Positions 58,304 through 64,000 of a stretch of DNA of 64,000 nt are shown here, piece by piece. The DNA is from Aselliscus stoliczkanus (taxonomy: Eukaryota; Chordata; Mammalia; Chiroptera; Hipposideridae): positions 108,378,687 through 108,442,686 of the forward strand of contig CM066732.1 of the NCBI GenBank assembly GCA_033961575.1. The letters run 5' to 3'. A program made the position numbers and the translations under genes. Numbering within the stretch: position 1 is the first letter of the stretch; each line of letters starts with the position of its first letter. The notes under the pieces were generated by a model. That model saw only the letters and a list, made by a program, of their open reading frames with translations, ran no database searches and had not been told where the DNA came from.

Positions 58304-60269
58304 TGGCCTTAGATGACAGTAATTACTCCTGTTGTTCCCCTTTCTATTTACAAGTCAATTTTACTTAAGAATGCCTATAAAGAGTGACAACATCCATGTA
58401 CCCTTTATTATTATATTGGATGATGCTTTTTATAACTAACCCCGAATCCCCTTTTTGTCAAATGACACTTTCAGGTAATCCTGGGATGTAAGGCTTCTGG
58501 CCAGCTTGGCATCCAAAGTCGTCTGGGGGTGTGTGGGTGAGACTCGTATGGACTCCTTTAGCTGACTCTCTTCTAAGAGCCCAAAGGGACAAACCCAGCA
58601 CCTGCACGGATCTGGTCCTCTCAGGCCCTGGTCCAGGAAAGCTGCTCTCTCTGTGGTCACCTCTCTGACTCGTCCTCATTTCCTCCCTAACGCCCTTATA
58701 CTTTGCCAACAGCTTTTCAGCCTTGGTGTATCTGTGAAATGTCATCCTCACCTGCCTCCCCGCTGGTCCACACTCACTGTGTGGACCAAACCTTTGGAGT
58801 GTACCCTTGGCTCAGCCACTGACACTGCTCTTAAACTCACTAAGTGCTCCTCATCCAGTCAGCAAGGGAGGCTGGCACGTACAGGAGTGGCTGCAAGGCT
58901 TAGTGAGCCCAGTTTAAGCATGCTGGGGTCAGCTGACCAGGACCAGGGCTGAGGGTCCCAGGCACCCAACTCTCATCTGGACCAGCATTGGCCATATGGG
59001 GCAACCTCTTGGGAGCAAGGGCTTCTAGGTCACACCTGGAAAATAGGAACATGTTGGAATCAGTTCAGCAAACAGATTTGAGGCGACTTATTAATGGCTG
59101 CAAGGGCACCTGGGGACAGGCAGTGGAACTGCCATGCAAGATTTAAGCGGGGAAGGGTCAGGAATCTAGTCTTTGATGCTGGCCCCTGAGCAAGGAGGGT
59201 ATTCCAACAGGCACTGTGGTACCCAAAGTGGTTCCTGCTACCTACAGCTTCCCGTCACTTCCACGGCAGTCGCCCACCCTGCAGGCTTGACATAGCTCCC
59301 TGCCTCAACCAGGAACGTTAGCCTCAGCTGGTGTGTCCTCCTCCGAGAGCCAGCCTGAGCCAGTTCCCACCAGCGCCCTTCACCGCTGCTGGGCTGCCAC
59401 AGCCGAACAGGAGTTAAGTCACCCAGCGGCATCCCCTTCCTGAGTAAAATCCCCCATGACTAATTGTTCACAACCTGAAGGAAGACATATTCCGTTTTCA
59501 AAGAAGAGAGAAGCATCCCTGCTCCCAAAGAGCTGCAAATAGCCAGCTGCTAACTAGGTATCACGTAAAATTCTCATGCAGGCACCATTTCCCATGGCTG
59601 CTAACTTGGTGTTACTGGAAATTCACAGGCACCTGTTCCCATGGCAACCCCCGGGGGAACTATCACAACCTGCACTTGATACAAACTGTTTGTGCAAAGG
59701 GTTTCAAAAGAATCAAATATTTTCAAAAACATATTTTAAACATAGGTTTTAGGCAGACATCAAGGGGTTCCTCAGCTGAGATAACGTGATGAGAAAACCA
59801 CTGGTTGGTTCGGTCCACTGGTTGGTTCGGTCCAATTACTCTGATGTGACTGTCACTGGCTGGGAGTGAGAGGACAGTGGTATAAAGAGAGTGAGAGGGG
59901 ATCCCCGATGAAGGGGAACATCCTTAGTGTGGTATTTGAAAGCCTTGGACCGACTTGCATGCACAGTGCTCTGTGGAGATGTTGCCAGGAACCACAGAAA
60001 CCATAGAGGCATGCCCATGTCAATACCGGTATGTGCCCTCCACCAGCCTGAGTTACACTGTGAACCCACTTCTGCACTTACCGGCTCTATTCTGTCACCT
60101 CAGTGCTTTCTGCTGAGAAAAGTCCTCCCTCCTCCTCTCTCTTGAGCACTGCAGGGAATGAGGAGATTCTCCCCAAGCCCTCTTCCGCAAGGATGGGCCT
60201 GGCCCCCTGCAATGGATTCTCCAGGTACACATGGCTCCTTGGAAAATTGAGCTGGGACTGCAGACCTGA
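58304..60269. other. Unassigned sequence
   Basis: Mostly unique. Apart from the 17-bp duplication at 59798-59831 I recognise no repeat and no exon. Confidence 0.4.
59798..59831. repeat. 17-bp perfect tandem duplication
   Basis: CCACTGGTTGGTTCGGT occurs twice in a row (59798-59814 and 59815-59831) with no mismatch. Confidence 0.97.
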
Positions 60270-60440
60270 GATATGGAAAATACAATATAAGCCAGGACCA
60301 GCTTATGGTGCCAGAAAGAAAGGAAGTGCTTGAAAAATCATGGGGACATGTCCAAAGATCACAGAAACCAACTTGAAAGAGCTTTCAACAGCCAAAAGTG
60401 GGGAGTTTGAGCAACAAAATAAATAATAATAAGCAGATCG
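60270..60440 (+). mobile_element. Old L1 3' UTR fragment (first copy)
   Basis: 'GGTGCCAGAAAGAAAGGAAG', 'GGGACATGTCCAAAGATCAC' and 'TTTGAGCAACAAAATAAATA' have a related counterpart at 61010-61215, showing two copies of the same L1 3' region close together. Confidence 0.5.
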
Positions 60441-60720
60441 TGACCCACTTAAGTGAAAGAAGCCAGATCCCCAAAGCTACATATTGTATGAATCCACTTG
60501 AGGACATTCTGGAGAAGACAACACTACAGGGATGGAAAACAGATCAGTCCTTGTCAGAAATAGGGGGTGTGAGGAAGGGGCAGCAAGAGGGAATTTTAGG
60601 GGGTGATGCAGCTATTTCTTTCATGATTGTGATGGTAGGTATGACTCTATACATTTGTCAAAACCCATAGGTCTGCGGACCTCAGAGAGTGAATTGTACC
60701 ATATGTATTTTAAAAAATTT
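60441..60720 (+). mobile_element. L1 3' end (sense)
   Basis: 'GAAAGAAGCCAGATCCCCAA', 'CATATTGTATGAATCCACTT', 'TACAGGGATGGAAAACAGAT' and 'CATTTGTCAAAACCCATAGG' match an L1M 3' end related to the one at 49700. Confidence 0.65.
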
Positions 60721-61059
60721 AACCAGGATATGTGTTCCCCAAATAGAACACAAATTGTTGCACATGAACCCAATACAGATTAATAACATCACACTGAATG
60801 AACTAACCTGAGTACCTCAAAAGAGGATTTCGACTTGATACCATAAGGCTAAAGACAAAAAAAAAAAAAAATGTACACCAATACTGTACTCCTAGTAAAT
60901 TTGGTTCTCACAGGAGCATGTGTTAGCAATTCTAAAACTACTTTATGTGTATACTAGGGCTGAACCAACAAGCAAATATATTGATTCCTGGCCCTGGGCA
61001 AGGAAAATACCAGAAGAGCCTGGAGCATCCTGAGGTGCCAGAAAGTAAGGAAGTATCCC

Positions 61060-61125
61060 CCTTCAAAATAATAAAAATAAATAGATAAATAAATAAAAGA
61101 AAAGAAAAATAAAAAAGAAGATGGG
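61060..61125. repeat. A-rich (AAAT)n simple sequence
   Basis: Degenerate AAATA and GAAAA units inside the old L1 end. It gives the Phe/Tyr-rich frames on the other strand. Confidence 0.8.
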
Positions 61126-61812
61126 AACATGTTAAAAGAGCATAGGCACCCACCTGAAGGAATTCCTAACCACCAAAGCTGGAACAATTTGAGTGACAAA
61201 ATAAATAATATAGCATTGGATTATAACCCACATAAGAAAATAAATATACATGAGTTTATATTCATATAAACAAACAAATGGATAAGAAAGGACTGCTCTT
61301 CTATACAGAGAATTTCATTTATTTAATCCATAAAGGATTTATACAATAATAATAATAATTAATTAATTAGTGAGGGCAACATAAAATCACCATCAGACAA
61401 GTATCACAGTAAAAGTTATTGCAGGCATCATTCACTAATGGATGTTAAAAGTATTAGTGGTCAGAATTTGAGATGAAACAGGATATTTGTAGAGCCTCAA
61501 AGTAGGTTCCAAAAGATATTTATTAATTACAAAAGGAAAATAGTAACTTTACAGTGGAGAAATCCAGCAAACACCACCATAACCAAGTGATCAAGTTTAA
61601 TATCACCAGTAATAAGATACAGCGACATAATATCTCCCTGACATGATGCACTGAGGGCTTGTTTCCTTTGCGCTATTCTTGGCAAAAATGCATAACCTCA
61701 ATCCAATTATGAGAAAACATCAGATAAACCAAAAATGACGGATATTCTACACAATAACTGACCAATAATATTCAAAAGTATCAAGGCCATGAAAGACAAG
61801 AAAAGACTGAGG

Positions 61813-61946
61813 GGCCAGCCACGTGGCGTGGTGGTTAAGCACTGGCTGGGGAAGCCTGCGGCCCCGGTTCAGGTCCCACATGTGAGGGCCAGGGACACTG
61901 CCCTCAACAAAAATTTTAAAAATTAAAAAAAAAGATTAAAGAAAGA
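61813..61946 (+). mobile_element. Head-only bat SINE
   Basis: Perfect 15-base target-site duplication AAGAAAAGACTGAGG (61798-61812 and 61947-61961). The head (B box GGTTCAGGTCCC) ends GCCCTC and then A-rich sequence, the same boundary as at 34996 and 55328. Confidence 0.92.
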
Positions 61947-62104
61947 AAGAAAAGACTGAGGAACCATCATTGATTAGATGAGATTACATAGTAGTATTAT
62001 ATCCATGTTAATTTCCTGATTTTCATAAATGTACTGTAGGTGAGATATTGATAGACGTGAACATGAGGAGATTAGGATGAAGGATAATGGAAAAATTTTC
62101 CCCC

Positions 62105-64000
62105 CAGCTTTATTGAGATAATTTACATGTAACACAATGTATATAACACAATGATTTGATACACTGATATATTATCAAATGATTACCACAAAAGGGTTAT
62201 TTAACACCTCCATCACCTCACATAATTTCCTTTTTTTGTGTGGTGAGACATAAAAGATCTCTCTTAGTAGCTTTCAAGTATATAATACAATATTATTAAC
62301 CACAGCCACCATACTGTGCATTAGATCCCGCGAGCTTGTTCATCTTCTAAATGGAAGTTTGTACCCTTTGACTGACATCTCCCCATTTCCCCCACCCCCT
62401 AGCCCCTAGCAACCACCATACTACTCTCTGTTTCTACGAGTTTGGTTTTTTAGATTCCACATATAAGTGAGATCATACAGTATTTAGTATTTCTCTTTCT
62501 CTGTCTGACTTATTTCACTTAGCATAATGCCCTCAAGGTCCATCCAGGTTATCACACATGGCAGGATTTCCTTCTTTCTCATGGCTGAATAATATTCCAT
62601 CATGTATAATTATACATACAGTTATATATATAATATTATGTTATATATAATCTCACATCTTTTTTTTAATAAAGATTTTATTGGGGAATTGGGGAAGGGG
62701 AACAGACAAGTTGCTGTCCTTTGTTCTTCAGTCTAGTTGCAGAGGACGTTGCTTCACTGGCCCATGTTGGTATCGTCATTGCGCTCTTCCCGGATGAGGC
62801 AGATTGGTCGCCGGCCTCTGGATGGTCGCTCACCACGGCTATTGGCAGCTCACGCTGGCTGCCGGCCACTCACTGTAGCCTATGGCAGCCCACTGCAGCA
62901 GGGGCTGCAGCCTACACTGTCACCGGGGCTCGCAGCCCAGCTCCAGGTGGCGCTGTTGTTAGCTGTAGAGGGCAGTGTCACTGGCCCTCATATCACATCT
63001 TCTTTATCCATCCATCCATTGATAAATATTTAGATTCTTTTCATATCTTAGCAATTGCTACAATGAACACGAGAGTGCAGACATCTCTTCAAGATCCTGA
63101 TTTCATTTCCTTTGGATAAATACTCAGAAGTGGGATAGCTAGAAAATAATGACAGTTCTGTTTTTAATTTTTTGAGGAACCTCCATACTGTTGTTTTCCA
63201 AGTGGCTGCACCAATTTACATTCTCACCAAAAGTGCACAAAGTCTGTTCTCCACATCCTCATCAACACTTGTTATCTCTTGTCTTTTTGGTGATGGCCAT
63301 TCCAACAGGTGTGAGGTGATATCTCACTGTGGCTTTGATTTGCATTTCCCTGATGATTACTGATGTTGAGCATCTTTTCACACACCTGTTGGCCATTTTA
63401 TGTTTTCTTAGAAAAAAACTGTCTATTCATGTCCTCTGCCCATTTTTCAATTGAATTGTTGCTGCTTTTTTTTTTTTTTGCTATTGAGTTATATGAGTTC
63501 TTGGTATATTTTGGATATTAACTTCTTATCAGATAGATGGTTTGCAAATATTTTCTCCCATTCCTTTGGTTGCCTTCTCATTTTGTTGATAGCTTCTCTT
63601 GCTGTACAGAAGCTTTTCAGTTTGATCTAGTCCCACTTATTGATTTTTGACTTTGTTGCTTGTGATTTTTGGTGTCATATCCAAAAAATCATTGCCAAGA
63701 CCAATGTCAAGGAGCTTTACCCTATGTTTTCTTCTAGAAGTTTTATGGTTTCAGGTATTACATTTAAGCCTCTAATCCATTTCAAGTTAATTTTTGTGAA
63801 TGATGTAAATTAGGGGTCCAATTTCACCCTTCTGCATGTGATTATTCAGTTTCCCCAAACTTTATTGAAATGACTACCTTTTCCTACTGAGTATTCTTGG
63901 CTTCCTTGTCAAATATTAGTTGACTGTATATTTGAGAGTTTACTTCCTGGCTCTCAGTTCTGTTCAGTTGATCTACATGTTTGTTTTTATGCCACCATTT
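62105..64000 (-). mobile_element. L1 (antisense), runs off the window
   Basis: Begins with the inverted 3' UTR (AGCTTTATTGAGATAATTTA) and continues into ORF2 (CCCTGATGATTACTGATGTT; CAGTTTGATCTAGTCCCACT; GTCAAATATTAGTTGACTGT), matching the copy at 50918 phrase by phrase. The 5' end lies beyond 64000. The reading frame on the minus strand is broken. A SINE interrupts it at 62661-62992. Confidence 0.85.
62661..62992 (-). mobile_element. Long-bodied bat SINE lacking its promoter head (antisense)
   Basis: Short target-site duplication TCACATCT (62653-62660 and 62993-63000). The body and tail are complete, with three CTCAC units, but the copy ends (at its 5' side) at ATGAGGGCCAGTG, just after the B-box region, so neither pol III box is present. 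Confidence 0.88.

Larger units (their letters stand above)
60721..62095 (+). mobile_element. Old L1 3' UTR (second copy), interrupted by a SINE
   Basis: Contains 'GGTGCCAGAAAGTAAGGAAG', 'CAATTTGAGTGACAAAATAA', 'AAATCACCATCAGACAAGTA', 'GGCCATGAAAGACAAGAAAA', then, after the SINE, 'ATGTTAATTTCCTGATTTTC'. An A-rich AAAT expansion (61060-61125) lies inside. This is a LINE-1 3' UTR of an old (L1ME-like) subfamily. Confidence 0.6.

Overview
This is ordinary mammalian nuclear DNA, almost certainly from a bat. The best evidence is a set of twelve tRNA-derived SINEs that share one head (with readable pol III A and B boxes) and, in the full-length copies, a tail containing AATAAA followed by TCTTT. I recognise this style of SINE from yinpterochiropteran bats (horseshoe, leaf-nosed and false vampire bats). 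Head-only, long-bodied and multi-tRNA versions occur together, which from memory fits the families described in false vampire bats (Megadermatidae). The placement in bats is fairly firm. The family is only a suggestion.

No protein-coding gene could be identified. The open reading frames are short, overlap each other on both strands, or translate SINEs and microsatellites. There is no CpG island, RNA gene or CRISPR array. The one place that resembles part of a host gene is near the left end. A 154-nt segment (1770-1923) has a strong 3' splice site and a consensus 5' splice site. A second segment (from 4832) follows a strong polypyrimidine tract and acceptor and runs to an AATAAA at 5671. Together they could be the last two exons of a plus-strand transcript.

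Layout: 1-7 kb is mostly single-copy, with the candidate exons. From 7 to 30 kb there are scattered old repeats (MIR, L2, LTR, L1 3' ends), a mariner remnant at 15.5 kb, the first two SINEs and a large GA/GAGAA microsatellite at 27 kb. From 30 to 46 kb there is a cluster of long SINEs, a neat hAT miniature transposon (31442-31675) and an MIR split by a SINE. From 46 to 57 kb there are LTRs and a three-level nest: an old L1 end split by an antisense L1, itself split by a SINE. From 60 to 64 kb a similar pile-up of L1 fragments runs off the right edge.

The main content is therefore a layered record of transposition, with most insertions still framed by readable target-site duplications. Several unique stretches carry clustered homeodomain-like or GATA-like motifs and could be conserved regulatory DNA, but that cannot be tested without other genomes. 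I found no sign of an undescribed multi-gene system. Family names for old repeats come from memory of consensus sequences and are approximate, as are the outer boundaries of repeats without a target-site duplication.
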